Assembly (NCBI RefSeq): GCF_026262505.1
Contig: NC_067207.1
Coordinates: 26,194,082-26,258,081, forward strand
DNA: 64,000 bases
Direction: 5' to 3'
Source of the DNA: Trichomonas vaginalis G3
Taxonomy: Eukaryota; Parabasalia; Trichomonadida; Trichomonadidae
Shown here: positions 19,574 to 30,505 of the stretch, one piece after another
How the letters are laid out: the number at the start of each line of letters is the position of its first letter
How positions within the stretch are numbered: position 1 is the first letter of the stretch
Position numbers and translations under genes: made by a program
Notes under the pieces: model-generated
What the model was told of the DNA's origin: nothing
The model's database searches: none
What the model saw: only the letters and a program-made list of their open reading frames with translations

Positions 19574-20533
19574 TCACAAGCCTTGAAATTCTGGTGGAAT
19601 TTCATAATATTCTTCACGTATATCAAAACCCATGTTTGGATTTCGTCTTGGAGGATGATTTGGTCTACGATGTTGATCATGTGCATACATTGGATATAGT
19701 CTTGGAGGATGATTTGGTCTACGATGTTGATCATGTGCATACATTGGATATAGTCTTGGATTTTGAAATGGCCGTGGAGGTTCTCTGTTGAACGTTCCTC
19801 GTTGTGCCCTTACAACTCGGTTATGGATTCTTCCTTCTAAAACGCCATTATCATCATCTATTAAATCTATTAAATCAAGTTCGTCGTCAATCATTTCACC
19901 TTTATTTATTGTAAAAGGCTGATTTGGTTGTGGAATTTGTGGTACACGCGTATGCTTGAAAACTCTGTTGTGATCAACCGGAGTAAATGGATGAGTGCAA
20001 AGATATTGAGCTGCATTTTGAACATCGTAATTTGTGATAATAAGAGCGACTCCGATAGATGCCTTATTTGAAAATCCCATGGAAGCTAACTGAGGATTTA
20101 ACTGGTCATCCTTCGTTTTGGAAAATCCTGGATTTGTTGGACCGTAAGCTAGTCTGTAGCATGAATTAATTGTTTGATCAGTATGATTTACAGATACAAA
20201 TGTTCTAACTTTGTTAATAAAATCGTCGTTTTCTTTTGTTGTATGATAATCAGTAGGATTATGATTTAATTTTAGATAGCTAAATAATGATGAAGATTTG
20301 CGTAAAGTTATGTCCTGATTATAAGTATTAGTTCCTTGATAAACTATAAAAAATTCTGATTCATTTGTCACCCTGTCGTAAATATTTCTTTGTAAATCGG
20401 CAACAATGCTTCTCCAACAAGAACTCTTTTTAAGATTTATAATGGCTTCCTGCCCACATGATGAAACGAACCTACAATCCATTAAAAATTTTTGACTTGA
20501 ATTTGAAAAAAAAATTTCCATCGCTTTTTGCAC
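19574..20533 (-). CDS. UBA-like domain protein with His/Pro/Arg repeats
   Basis: This is a host protein of up to 319 residues; the Met at about residue 5 (MEIFFSNSSQKF) is an equally good start. Residues about 148-183 (LASMGFSNKASIGVALIITN then DVQNAAQYLCTH) fit a UBA domain: the MGF loop, the alanine helix and the final NAAQYL helix. UBA domains bind ubiquitin. The N-terminal 140 residues look folded and could be ubiquitin-like, but I cannot confirm this. The C-terminus has two exact 51-bp copies of a 17-residue unit (LYPMYAHDQHRRPNHPP), preceded by an Asp-rich stretch. A role in ubiquitin-proteasome shuttling is plausible by domain type. Confidence 0.65.
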   Translation of the reverse strand: MQKAMEIFFSNSSQKFLMDCRFVSSCGQEAIINLKKSSCWRSIVADLQRNIYDRVTNESEFFIVYQGTNTYNQDITLRKSSSLFSYLKLNHNPTDYHTTKENDDFINKVRTFVSVNHTDQTINSCYRLAYGPTNPGFSKTKDDQLNPQLASMGFSNKASIGVALIITNYDVQNAAQYLCTHPFTPVDHNRVFKHTRVPQIPQPNQPFTINKGEMIDDELDLIDLIDDDNGVLEGRIHNRVVRAQRGTFNREPPRPFQNPRLYPMYAHDQHRRPNHPPRLYPMYAHDQHRRPNHPPRRNPNMGFDIREEYYEIPPEFQGL

Positions 20534-20769
20534 GTCTTACGACAAGATTTTTATTAAAGACTATGCATTAACTAATCATCATTTGCGATTTATAATACAA
20601 TCAATATACCGCATTAAAATAGGTAACATTTAAAATTAATTTCTTTTTACACTAGAACCAAGGTGTTAAAAGGCCGACTGATATAAAATTAATAAATAAT
20701 AATTTCTGTCGCTTTAAAAATCATGTATTATAATTTTTTCGTGTATAAGAAGAAATTCATTAGGGTTGT

Positions 20770-22183
20770 AATGCATGAAAATTCGGTTCACTTCATTTTT
20801 GACACTTTACATATCGGATGTATTATCTAAGAATTATGTAATGCATGAAAATTCGGTTCACTTCATTTTTGACACTTTACATATCGGATGTATTATCTAA
20901 GAATTATATTATAAAATAATAATTTTGTGTTTTATAAGTTTATTTGTATAAATTGATTCAAAAAAATGGAAAGACAAGAAGTGGATCTGCCAAATGAAAA
21001 TCAGATTTATAGTTTTAGAGAGTTACATACATGAAATATGAAAATTGAACTTTGTATAAGGAATTGTTGGCTATGATGTACTGATCATGAATCAGTACAT
21101 CATAGCCAACAATTCCTTCGCAAACAGCGGGAAACTTTGTCTGAATAGTTTAACATTCAGACAAAGTTTCCCGCTGTCAGAGAGGGAATGGAAGGGTAAG
21201 AGGTATATATTCATAATGTATACCTCTTACCCTTTCATTCCCTCGAGAAAGTTCAAAAACTTGGGTGCAATCAGTTCTGATTGCACCCAAGTTTTTGAAC
21301 TTTGTATACGGAATTGTTGGCTATGATGTACTGATCATGAATCAGTACATCATAGCCAACAATTCCTTCGCAAACAGCGGGAAACTTTGTCTGAATAGTT
21401 TAACATTCAGACAAAGTTTCCCGCTGTCAGAGAGGGAATGGAAGGGTAAGAGGTATATATTCATAATGTATACCTCTTACCCTTTCATTCCCTCGAGAAA
21501 GTTCAAAAACTTGGGTGCAATCAGTTCTGATTGCACCCAAGTTTTTGAACTTTGTATACGGAATTGTTGGCTATGATGTACTGATCATGAATCAGTACAT
21601 CATAGCCAACAATTCCTTCGCAAACAGCGGGAAACTTTGTCTGAATAGTTTAACATTCAGACAAAGTTTCCGCTGTCAGAGAGGGAATGGAAGGGTAAGA
21701 GGTAATATATTCATAATGTATACCTCTTACCCTTTCATTCCCTCGAGAAAGTTCAAAAACTTGGGTGCAATCAGTTCTGATTGCACCCAAGTTTTTGAAC
21801 TTTGTATACGGAATTGTTGGCTATGATGTACTGATCATGAATCAGTACATCATAGCCAACAATTCCTTCCCAAACAACCCGAAATTTGTCTGATTCCACA
21901 CTAATTTTATTAATTTATCTAAACTTTTATCTCTTGTTCTAGATAAATTATCATCAATAATAATCTCTTGTTCTATTTCACTATTATATATATATATATT
22001 TATATGATTTGATTTAAAAAAAATAAATAAATAAATTAATAAATCATTTACTCAAATATATCAAAAGTTTTATTTTTATATATAAAGATAACTACTTTTA
22101 AAAAAAAATACCCTATATATTTTTGCCATGTAAACTTGTCACTTTTGTCAGAAGTGAAGTGAACCGAATTTTCATGCACAACA
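20770..22183. mobile_element. Non-coding element A with hairpin array, 8-bp target duplication
   Basis: A 1.4-kb element with imperfect terminal inverted repeats containing GCATGAAAATTCGGTTCACT near both ends, then a shared inner block (TTGACA...TTTACAT). The 8-bp AGGGTTGT flanks it at 20762-20769 and 22184-22191. The left end is duplicated in tandem (70-bp unit at 20768 and 20838). The centre is the hairpin array at 21060-21866. There is no coding sequence beyond shadows of the array. The inner right end (TTTGCCATGTAAAC then TGTCACTTTT) also occurs at 61604-61627 beside the integrase element in M3, which could be the autonomous relative. Confidence 0.75.
21060..21866. repeat. Hairpin array A: 250-bp unit, four long stem-loops
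   Basis: Units start at 21060, 21310 and 21560, with a final first hairpin at 21810-21866. Each unit has four stem-loops: class I (21060-21116, 26-bp perfect stem, 5-base loop), class II (21125-21176, 22-bp stem), class III (21182-21244, one G-T wobble) and class IV (21248-21303, about 27 bp with almost no loop). Linkers are 6-9 bases. The units are nearly identical. The arms have no sequence relation between classes. Confidence 0.95.
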
Positions 22184-23293
22184 AGGGTTGTTAAAAATAT
22201 CAAAAATTAGCGTTTTGAAGACACCATGGTGTCTTATAATTTTCCCTTCCTTATTGGCGTGTAGAAATAAATGCGCCAATAGATTGAAGAAGAAGAATTG
22301 TTTTTCTCTTAATGAACTTTAATCCTTTTGATATAAGAATATTAAAAACATTAATATAATTTCGATTTCGGAAATTAAATTTCCAAATTTTTTGTCGATT
22401 TCGGAAATAACAGGATCCCGCATCCAACACGCAACAACAAAACACAAAACACACTTTTGGTTCTTTCATCGTTTTAATCGTAATTTATGTAATACATGAT
22501 TTGGATAAATTTTACAAAAATAGAACCTATATTATATTCTTTTCAAAGATTCTTGCAAATCATCAAAAAATAATTGTATTTTAAAAACGATCAAATTATC
22601 CTTTCATTATTTTAAACTTAAATTAGTTTTTATGATTGACTAAAGCAATCATATTTATTCATCATTAAATAAACAAAAAAATAATATTTGAGAGTTATTT
22701 CAAAAAAAACACATTGAATTTATTAATTTGTCTCAATTTCAGTATTATAATTTTTATAATTTCAATATTTTGAAATACACTGTTTAATATTTCAATATTT
22801 ATGATATTTCAATGTATTAAGTGGTCTCAAATTGAGCTTCTCAAATATAAGTTGGCTTATTCAAATAATAAAATTAAATAATATTTAAAATAATAAATAA
22901 AAGTGATTGAGGTCATAGCAAAACGGCTGTTTCAGTCATTAATTCTTAAAATAAAAAGGGTAAAAACTAAATAAAATGGGTAAAATTCAATAGTGTCTGT
23001 GCTATCGTTCAATTTGAAGGTGTCTTTTGAAACCGCAAGACACATTGAATTTTTGAATAGTGTATTATGGTTTGACAGACACCAATGAAAAAAATAAAAT
23101 GATATTTATTTTAAATATATAAGATCCTTATATAAAATATAAATATTTTATCGTTTTATTTTCTTGTTTTAGAAATGTTTTTTATTGAACAATCAATAAA
23201 ACTAACTCAAAAATAAAATTTTTGATTTAAAGACACTATGATGACACCAGGCAAATCTTCCAAGACACCTATCGTCGGGAATCTAACAACCCT
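22184..23293. mobile_element. Decayed element with AGGGTTGTTA termini
   Basis: AGGGTTGTTAAA at 22184 and the inverted TAACAACCCT ending at 23293 form short terminal inverted repeats. Inside are several GACACC/GGTGTC motifs (including palindromic AGACACCATGGTGTCT at 22217) near both ends and AT-rich filler. No open frame is convincing. Its left terminus is the 8-bp target of element A, so A seems to have inserted into the very end of this element. Confidence 0.45.
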
Positions 23294-23723
23294 AAATTTA
23301 ATAGAAAAAAATGGAAAAAAATTCAAATTCAAAAAAATTAAAATAATTTATTGAATCTTACCACTATGCGGTTTTCAGGGAACTATACCGTGGGTTACAG
23401 CATGAACAGGTCTTGTCATACGAGTTCTAAAGCATCTAAATATTCAAATGTCAAATCAAAATACTGAGATTGAAAAATAATTCAAATCATTATTAATCAA
23501 TTTATTCATTTATTTCTGACATTTAGCAAATTATCATATGAGCTGTAAAATGCAAAATTCTTGAATCTCTATTTATTAAAGATCAAAATGAAATTCAGCA
23601 AACATGGCCATTCAATAAGTAAAATCCAAGAACGGTTAAGACTAAGCAAAAAACACAAGATTGTTTATTGAACAAAAATTTTAAAACAAGATATAACAAT
23701 AAAATTAAAAATAAATGCAAAAA

Positions 23724-24722
23724 TTACTGAAAATATCCAAGAAAGTGATCAAGATATCCTAATTGATCAGATGTTGGCGCAGCAATAACTGGAATTGCTT
23801 GATGCTTTGATAAGATTTGAATTTGCTGAACTTGCAAAGGCGCTCCTTGAGTTGGTGTTTCTTCTTCAGCACGTGTAATTTTTGGTTGTACTGCTTGAGT
23901 TTGATACATAGGTTGCATTGGGATCGGACTAAAAGCGGATGTGAAAACAGGTAAATTAGCAATTTGAGGAGGATAGGAAACCGGATATGTTTGATGATCG
24001 AACTGTTGCTGCGGCGGTTGGCTTTGGGCAGGATGAACTTGCTTTATTGAAAATGAAGTCGAATTTTGTGCTGATGTCAGTGTTTGCAAATCTTCGGTTT
24101 GAAGGTTTGATAAAGGACTTCCATCTCTTGTGAGTTGACGATAATGATATCTGCATTGAACATCACTTCTGTTTCCTAAGCATTGCGCAATCTTTGTCCA
24201 TGACTTTTCTCCATATTTTTTGACAAGTTCAATTAACTGTAGATTTTCTTCTGGGGACCAATGCTTCTTGCATATCCTTGGGTTAAGTCCTCTTGACCAT
24301 CTTTGGGCGCACTATGCACGAGTTCTGTTGTTTCCAACAAAATCGGCAACAAGAGGCCAGTTGTCTAAACCATAACGGTATATACCAGCAATCAATCTTT
24401 GATCTTAGTAATTTGTCCATGTGCTTCGTTTTTTCCTCATGTGTCCTAAATCTTCAGAATCAGAATAATTATCATCATTTGACGGAATTGGGTCATCGGT
24501 AAGTATCATTATTTCTCGTATGTGCTGTAATGAATCTGCTCTCCTTAATATGTGCATAAAAACTTGTTTTGCTAAATCAAAATGCGTATTGCCCCTTAAA
24601 TTTGTTTCTAATACTTGAGTTAATTGATCATACAGATTTATATCGATGTTTGGAAATATTGATTCAACCATTGACATTCCAACTTCTAATAGAAAGCGAA
24701 CACCTAACTTTTTCTCTTTCAT
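23724..24722 (-). pseudogene. R2R3-type Myb protein, two in-frame stops
   Basis: The 333-codon frame from 24722 to 23724 encodes an acidic N-terminal region, then two Myb repeats (GIYRYGLDNWPLVADFVG then RAxCAQRWSRGLNP; KKHWSPEENLQLIELVKKYG then SWTKIAQCLGNRSDVQC), and a Gln/Pro-rich C-terminus. Trichomonads have large families of such Myb factors binding AACG cores. The frame is interrupted by TAA at 24405-24407 (an E is expected in the WTxEED motif) and TAG at 24312-24314 (Q expected in RAQCAQRW), both one substitution from those codons. Everything else is in frame, so inactivation looks recent. Stop-codon reassignment is unlikely because neighbouring host genes end normally. Confidence 0.85.
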
Positions 24723-25782
24723 ATAAACAAAATAAATAAAATTAAAGAAAAAATATTTTTAATAAAGGTTATATTATAAATTCGTCTGGCATAGTAAAAG
24801 AGGAAATTTTAATTTTTCACGTTTTAAAAATTGAGGGAAAGAAATTTTGAATTTGATTTTTTTATTTTGTACATAAAGGTTTATTTCAAATTCATTAAAT
24901 ATTGTTTTGTATAGTTATCAAATTTAATATCAAATTTTGTATAAGCATTCAATTTCATTTAACAATGTTAATCACAATTTTGTTTTTTTTTTAAATATGA
25001 AATTCGAATAACAAATTATAATAATAAACAGTATTTATCCCGGATATACAAAAATTGATTTCATGTGAATTGAAAAATGGACTGAAAAAATAAGTAGATG
25101 TCAAACCAAAATTTAATTATTTTGAACAAATATTTTATCACATATAATATGCATCTTATAAAAATATCTTAGAATAATTGTTAATCCATTATTTTTAACA
25201 AAAATCCATATTTTCACTTCATTTATTATATATACTAATATCAAATTATTTTGCAAATTATTTTTTGAAATTTGATAGAACCATTCAAAAACTTTCAAAC
25301 GTTAAATTTCATATAATATAATTCTATTTATACAATTTAACTGTTCGATGCAAAAAATTATAATATCTCAAAATTAACTTTCATGAAATTAATTGTATTA
25401 CTATAGCTATACATTCTCTCCAGATTTAAAATATTGTAATGTTCTCAAATATTGCACACAATTTATTCGAAAGCATTCAAAAATTTAATTCTTTCAAATC
25501 CGAAACAAAAATATTCTGTATTTTTTAATTATTATTAAAGCCACACGTGCATTAGTATAAACCTATTTATCAAAATGCTTTTATTTTTCATTTCAGCAAA
25601 ATTTTCATTATTATAAACATCTTTCAATTTTGTATAATATTTTTCTTTAAATATTTTTCATTTTGAATGATCCTCTCTTAATTTTTTTCACAATTTCAAA
25701 TTTAATGTTTTTAGTCAATGAGACTAGATACAACAAAATCATTCATAACTCTATTTATTTTGAATAAAATTAAAATCATATT
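24723..25782. other. AT-rich intergenic stretch
   Basis: About 1 kb of extremely AT-rich sequence between the Myb pseudogene start and a small frame. No gene, RNA or repeat family recognised. Confidence 0.6.
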
Positions 25783-26019
25783 TCACTTCTCTGAAGTTGG
25801 TTCAAATTTGGCATTGAGATCTTTTTTAAATTTATAAAATTGGCCTAAACTATATTGAGTAGTTTTTCCACCATTAAATCTAAATCGGACATCAAATCCT
25901 TTATCAGCAATATAATTATAAGGATCATTAGTTACTAAAATTGGTGAATATGTATAGCCTTCAGGATAATAATCTATTTGATTTTTTGATGAGGTTGCTG
26001 CAATGAATAAACGCTTAAG
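25783..26019 (-). pseudogene. Small protein gene interrupted by a TTAA element
   Basis: The minus-strand frame (KRLFIAATSSKNQIDYYP ... KFEPTSEK) is cut at its 5' end by the TTAA-flanked element at 26020-27060. On the far side (about 27065-27095) the flanking bases read MMVHFAIFI in the frame expected if a single TTAA is kept, giving a short hydrophobic start. The host frame of about 85 residues may therefore have existed before insertion. No family is recognised. Confidence 0.4.
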
Positions 26020-27060
26020 GGTGCACACGAGAGGATCATGTAAACTTCAGAATTTAGAACCTTATTTTTAGGCATTATCTTGGCTACCTATTTAGGCTCG
26101 AAAAGCAAAAAATATCAAAAAATACAACTTGACTCCATTATGACCCTTTCATGGAGGTAGTTTTTATCCGCTAGTATTTTCCCTTTGAATCTCTTTACAA
26201 TTCGAAATCAAATTCAAACCTCAGTAGAAGAAAGGAAGAATCGACTTACTACGGTTGTAATACGAATAAATACATATATTTAATTATTTTTATTTACATA
26301 ATAATTGTTTGAAGCTCATATTCCATCAAATTTTTAAATAAAAACATTAAAATGTTGAAAATGTTCATATATTTTAATAGGGTTTTGGCACTTTATTGAG
26401 GAATTACTACATACATAGTCGAACTGAACTTGATATTTTGAAATTTAAGTTATTTATCAAAATTAAAATTTAACTTGAAATTTATAATTATTTAGTCATA
26501 TTTTGCATAATTCTAGGTAGATTTTGTAAAAAATCAAGAAAGAAAAATTTTAACGTGCTTTATTTTTTCTTTTTTATAATAATACATATATTATATATAA
26601 TTAACATATTCATAATGTTTCACCCTTTCAAAAATATAATCCTCCTCCTCTCAAATAAACGTACATACGGGTGGCCTCTTTTTTCAAAAAATTAAAATTT
26701 GAAATTTTGGGCTCAAATATTAGAGATTTTTTCAACCTTCAACGATATATGTTGTCTATATCAGACCTCCTTTCTTTTTGATACTTAACATTGTTCCTAA
26801 ATCTTAGCCGTTAAGGCTGTTCTGAAAATATTTTTTTTTCGAAAAAATTCGAAAAAAATTCTTAAAATTCAAAAATCCCTTAATTCATGAGGATTTTGGA
26901 AAAAAGTTTTTACATGAACATGTGTATATTATATGAAGTATATTGATAAGGTAAAAATCAAATTTTATTGCATATTCATCGAGAAAATAAACTAACGAAT
27001 CCCTCAAAATTGAGAGGGTAATCCTCCTCCTCTCAAATAAACGTACATACGGGTGCACCC
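26020..27060. mobile_element. TTAA-flanked non-autonomous DNA transposon, 1.04 kb
   Basis: The element begins GGGTGCAC and ends GTGCACCC, and is flanked on both sides by TTAA (26016-26019 and 27061-27064). TTAA target choice is shared by piggyBac and Kolobok transposons, and Kolobok is known from Trichomonas. A 31-base block (starting AATCCTCCTCCTCTC) occurs near 26640 and again at the right end near 27019, so the right terminus is duplicated internally. No transposase frame is present. Confidence 0.8.
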
Positions 27061-27239
27061 TTAATAAAAATGGCAAAATGAACCATCATGCATATTTGAT
27101 TTAATCATAATAAGTATTAGGTATATCCTCTTATTTTGCTAATTAAGTAAATAGGATATACCTAAATAGCGCAAATTTTGATTTTACAAGAATCTACGAA
27201 GAAGAAATTTTGCATGTAGGAGATATCACAAGATTACGT

Positions 27240-27521
27240 TTTCACAAAATACTGCTCTTCATATTGCAGCCCGTTATAAAAGTAAAAAAACAACTGAATT
27301 TCTTATTTCAAAAGGTGCAAATATCAATGAAATTTCGGAAAAACTGCCTTTTTAATGCAGTACAATGTAATAAAATAGAAACAACTAGATTCCTGCTTTC
27401 GCATGGTGCAAATGTCAATGAAAAAGATAATGATGGAAAAACAGCTCATTCTCATGCAATTTTAAATAGAAGTTTCGAGACAGCCAAAATTCTGCATGAT
27501 GCAAATGCTGTTCAGCATTAG
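27240..27521 (+). pseudogene. Ankyrin-repeat fragment
   Basis: Two to three ankyrin repeats are recognisable: TALHIAAR...EFLISKGANINE, then ETTRFLLSHGANVNEKDNDG and KTAHSHAILN...AKIL. The first repeat is in a different frame from the others, so the host gene has a frameshift near 27335, and no complete start is present. Trichomonads carry very large ankyrin-repeat families; this is a decayed or partial member. A 13-bp inverted repeat (TTAGGTATATCCT) lies just upstream at 27117-27165. Confidence 0.7.
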
Positions 27522-27588
27522 AATCAAAAATAATCGTTAGTAAGCTTCACGCCTGTATAAAATTTCTAACGAAAAGAAACATTATTGA

Positions 27589-28164
27589 ATGGATTCAGAC
27601 AGCGATGATGAATATTGTTTTGTGAAACCATTTAAAATAGAATATAAAACAAAAGCATGGGATTCTGCTCATATCAAACCGAAGCGAGAAGGAAAATGGC
27701 TAGTTTTTTATGACGAAAAAACTGGAGAAAGACTAAATGACCCGCCTCCGATCTCAAAAGGAGATAATGGCAAAGCATATTATAAAAGAAAAATTCCAAA
27801 AGAACGAAAAATTCAAGAAATTCAGCCTTTTGAACCTCCAACAGATAATTACACGGCAATAAAACCAAGAAGACACTTTGTTTTGAAACAAAGACATATT
27901 GATACAGAAGATAAATACAAAAATATTATAGATGATGATTTATCCCAAATGCCAGAACATGCAGGCGAACATTACTTTGTTGGAAATCGTCATTATCGTA
28001 ATCCTTTTCGTGTTTCTACATATTTAGTTAACGAAAAACGTGCACAAGAAATGAAAGAAATTTTAGAAGAAGGATATCGAAAACGTGCTCCAAAAACAGC
28101 CAGAAGGAATCTTCCATCTCTTTTTGAAAGATCTGTTTCAATTCCCAAGAAATTTGAATTATAA
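27589..28164 (+). CDS. Uncharacterised 191-aa charged protein
   Basis: An intact frame beginning with an acidic run (MDSDSDDEYCFVKPF) and continuing as a charged, Lys/Glu-rich, mostly helical protein with several Pro; it ends SIPKKFEL. There is no signal peptide, membrane segment or known domain. The acidic start and basic body could suit a nuclear or RNA-binding protein, but that is speculation. It starts 67 bases after the ankyrin remnant. Confidence 0.55.
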   Translation: MDSDSDDEYCFVKPFKIEYKTKAWDSAHIKPKREGKWLVFYDEKTGERLNDPPPISKGDNGKAYYKRKIPKERKIQEIQPFEPPTDNYTAIKPRRHFVLKQRHIDTEDKYKNIIDDDLSQMPEHAGEHYFVGNRHYRNPFRVSTYLVNEKRAQEMKEILEEGYRKRAPKTARRNLPSLFERSVSIPKKFEL

Positions 28165-29446
28165 TTATAATTATAATTTTAGAATTATTTTTTAGAATTT
28201 GTTTTCTTATTTGTTTTTATATTAAATAAATATATCTGCGATATACTTATACACTTGCGAGTTCTAATTTCAAGAACAAGTTTTTTGAATCAAGTAGATT
28301 TTTAATTTTAATGGAATTTTTATAGTTAAATCTTTATATATGTCTTATTTGTACAAAATTTAACTATAGGACATAATTGCAAGCGACGATAAAAACGGTT
28401 ATATGGTCATTCTAGAATAAAGTAACTAGTAAGTATGTATTGGAATTTATGTCCGCTTTGATGATAAAAATCCGTGTTGCTGCACACTGATGATAATGAC
28501 GTCTGAGCGAACATCAATTCTTTAAATTGATATTCTAACACACAGTATTTTTGCGTTTTAGTTATTTTACTTTGCGATCCAATTTTTGCATGCTATCGCA
28601 TTGATTAACGTTAATTATTGTTGAATAAAAATCTAGAATAATTAAAGAAATTTATTTCATTTTAATTTACGTCATTTTAACATATTTATGTTGTAGTACT
28701 ATGTAATTCTGAGCTAAAGTTTATTACAACTGCTGCTAAAATCATAATATTTATATTAAATCTGAAAAATCATTTTTCATTTTATAAGACTCTTTTAACT
28801 AGGCTTGCATAGACTTATTCTACCTGTTTTGGAATAATAAATCTTTAAAAACTATTTAAATTTTAATATCTGTTCCAAAAAATCATGATTACGATAGAAC
28901 ATAGAAGAATGTTTCATCACATGAATTGTTGAGTTCGAAAAAAAGTCACTCGTTGATAAAGGTATTTATTTTGGGCAATAAACATTATTTGATTACATCT
29001 GGTTGAGAGAAAAAGTGACCAATTCTATTTAGATTTTCTTGGCATATTGTAGTTCTGCTCTTTTATTAGAAAGCCTAGTAGATTTGATCGAATTGTCACT
29101 TTTATCAAAATATTCAATTGGTTGGATAAATTTATCATAAGTCTAATCATTCAAATTTTATCTGTAGCGTTCAGATACCCTATTGCGATCAAAAAAGTCA
29201 ATTCTGAAGGGTATTCTCAGAAAAAGGATTCAAGATTGAGAATCGTAAATTTGGTTAAGTTATGATTCTTCTCATAGAATTATATAGCGAGTAATATTTT
29301 CAACCTCAATTTTATTTTCTCCTTCATTTTGAATTTATTTCACACTTCGGATATGAATATCTCATGTTATGACAACAATAAATCAGATTTATTATAAAAC
29401 CAATCATTTCCAAAAGGACGATAGCCTCTAAAATCTGATTTTCAAT
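28165..29446. other. Intergenic, no feature recognised
   Basis: About 1.3 kb of AT-rich DNA between two plus-strand genes. I see no convincing coding frame or repeat. Confidence 0.55.
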
Positions 29447-29452
29447 TCATTA
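29447..29452 (+). promoter_or_regulatory. Initiator of the membrane-protein gene
   Basis: TCATTA matches the trichomonad initiator; transcription from A29449 would leave a 7-base leader before the ATG at 29456. Confidence 0.6.
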
Positions 29453-29455
29453 ATA

Positions 29456-30505
29456 ATGTTGACCATTCTCCTTCAAGCAGCTTTTTCTTCCACGAATGCT
29501 GCTGTATTTAAACTTGCAGGATCAACAGGATGCCCAGATTCCGTCACAACAGAAGTCACAGACCTCAATGAAGAACTTTTAAACACAAATCAAAAGCAAA
29601 TCACTGCTTACATCGGTAAGGATGGTGCATCAGTAAACGAGGCTTCCATCGGTACAAAGGATGTTAGTTTTGTTTCATGTGGAGACGTTCATACAATCAC
29701 ACTTTCGCTTGATGATTCAGTTCAGACAAAGAAAATCACACTTAACAAGCTCACAGCTACAATCCCTTCGATCGAAACCCTTTCGGATCTCCATTTTTCA
29801 GATATCTCTGTTACAGATTCTAAAATTGAAAAAGGAGGACAATACACATGGCATACAGACGTCCACTCCACAGATATTTTATCAGGTGCCTCAAGTGCTA
29901 TCAAAACAATGAATTCAAAGAACTTAACTCTCCGTGGCGAAGATCTCCTCCAATCTCTTAACATTTCTTCGAATGTTTTCTCTCCAGGTGACTCCCAGAA
30001 CTTCACATACACCGTGTCAGTTTCAGAATATGCCTACGTTGAGTATAAAACCACAAATCAGTTCTATTTATCAATTTCTAATTTAACTGTTCCTCTTACG
30101 ATCAGACCACTTGCTAATGGCACCCACATCAAGCTCACCTACGATTCTACCATTAATAAAGTTACAGTTGATAATCGTGATATAACAACGCTCAAGATCT
30201 CCTCCAAAGACGTTACTGACCTTAATTTGAACACTGTCGACTCATCCAACAAGATTGTTTACGAAAAAATCACTCCTATCAGTACGAAATTGAACGTTGG
30301 TCAGATTATCGGTATCGTAATTGCTGTTTTACTTATTGTCGCATGCATCCTTGCATGTGTCTTCATCGCCAAGTGCGAAGCCAAAGAGCAGGCTGAAGAT
30401 GAAGCAGTTCTCCGTGGAGATGAAGGTCAGGATGCCCAAAATGACCAGGAAGAGCCAGCAGATAACAATAACGATTCACAAAAGGATGGTGAAAAAGTTA
30501 ATTAA
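29456..30505 (+). CDS. Type I membrane glycoprotein, uncharacterised
   Basis: The 349-residue protein starts with a short hydrophobic signal-type segment (MLTILLQAAFSSTNA). Its beta-rich ectodomain of about 265 residues has two early Cys and several N-glycosylation sequons (for example NLT, NIS, NFT, NGT). A single membrane segment follows at about 283-305 (GIVIAVLLIVACILACVF), then a 40-residue cytoplasmic tail that is strongly acidic and Gln/Asn-rich. This is the usual layout of trichomonad surface or endomembrane receptors. The C-G-rich codon use and the initiator upstream indicate an expressed gene. No named family is recognised. Confidence 0.75.
   Translation: MLTILLQAAFSSTNAAVFKLAGSTGCPDSVTTEVTDLNEELLNTNQKQITAYIGKDGASVNEASIGTKDVSFVSCGDVHTITLSLDDSVQTKKITLNKLTATIPSIETLSDLHFSDISVTDSKIEKGGQYTWHTDVHSTDILSGASSAIKTMNSKNLTLRGEDLLQSLNISSNVFSPGDSQNFTYTVSVSEYAYVEYKTTNQFYLSISNLTVPLTIRPLANGTHIKLTYDSTINKVTVDNRDITTLKISSKDVTDLNLNTVDSSNKIVYEKITPISTKLNVGQIIGIVIAVLLIVACILACVFIAKCEAKEQAEDEAVLRGDEGQDAQNDQEEPADNNNDSQKDGEKVN

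Noticed and set aside
21060-21866. CRISPR array
   Set aside because: The repeats are themselves long palindromes in a fixed four-class order; there are no unique spacers and no cas genes, and the genome is eukaryotic.
24312-24407. Stop-codon reassignment in the Myb gene
   Set aside because: Other host genes in the window end normally at standard stops without read-through similarity; two substitutions in a pseudogene are simpler.
28165-29446. tRNA or other RNA genes in host intergenic DNA
   Set aside because: No cloverleaf-like sequence with the usual conserved arms was recognised; a dedicated scan would be needed to exclude one.
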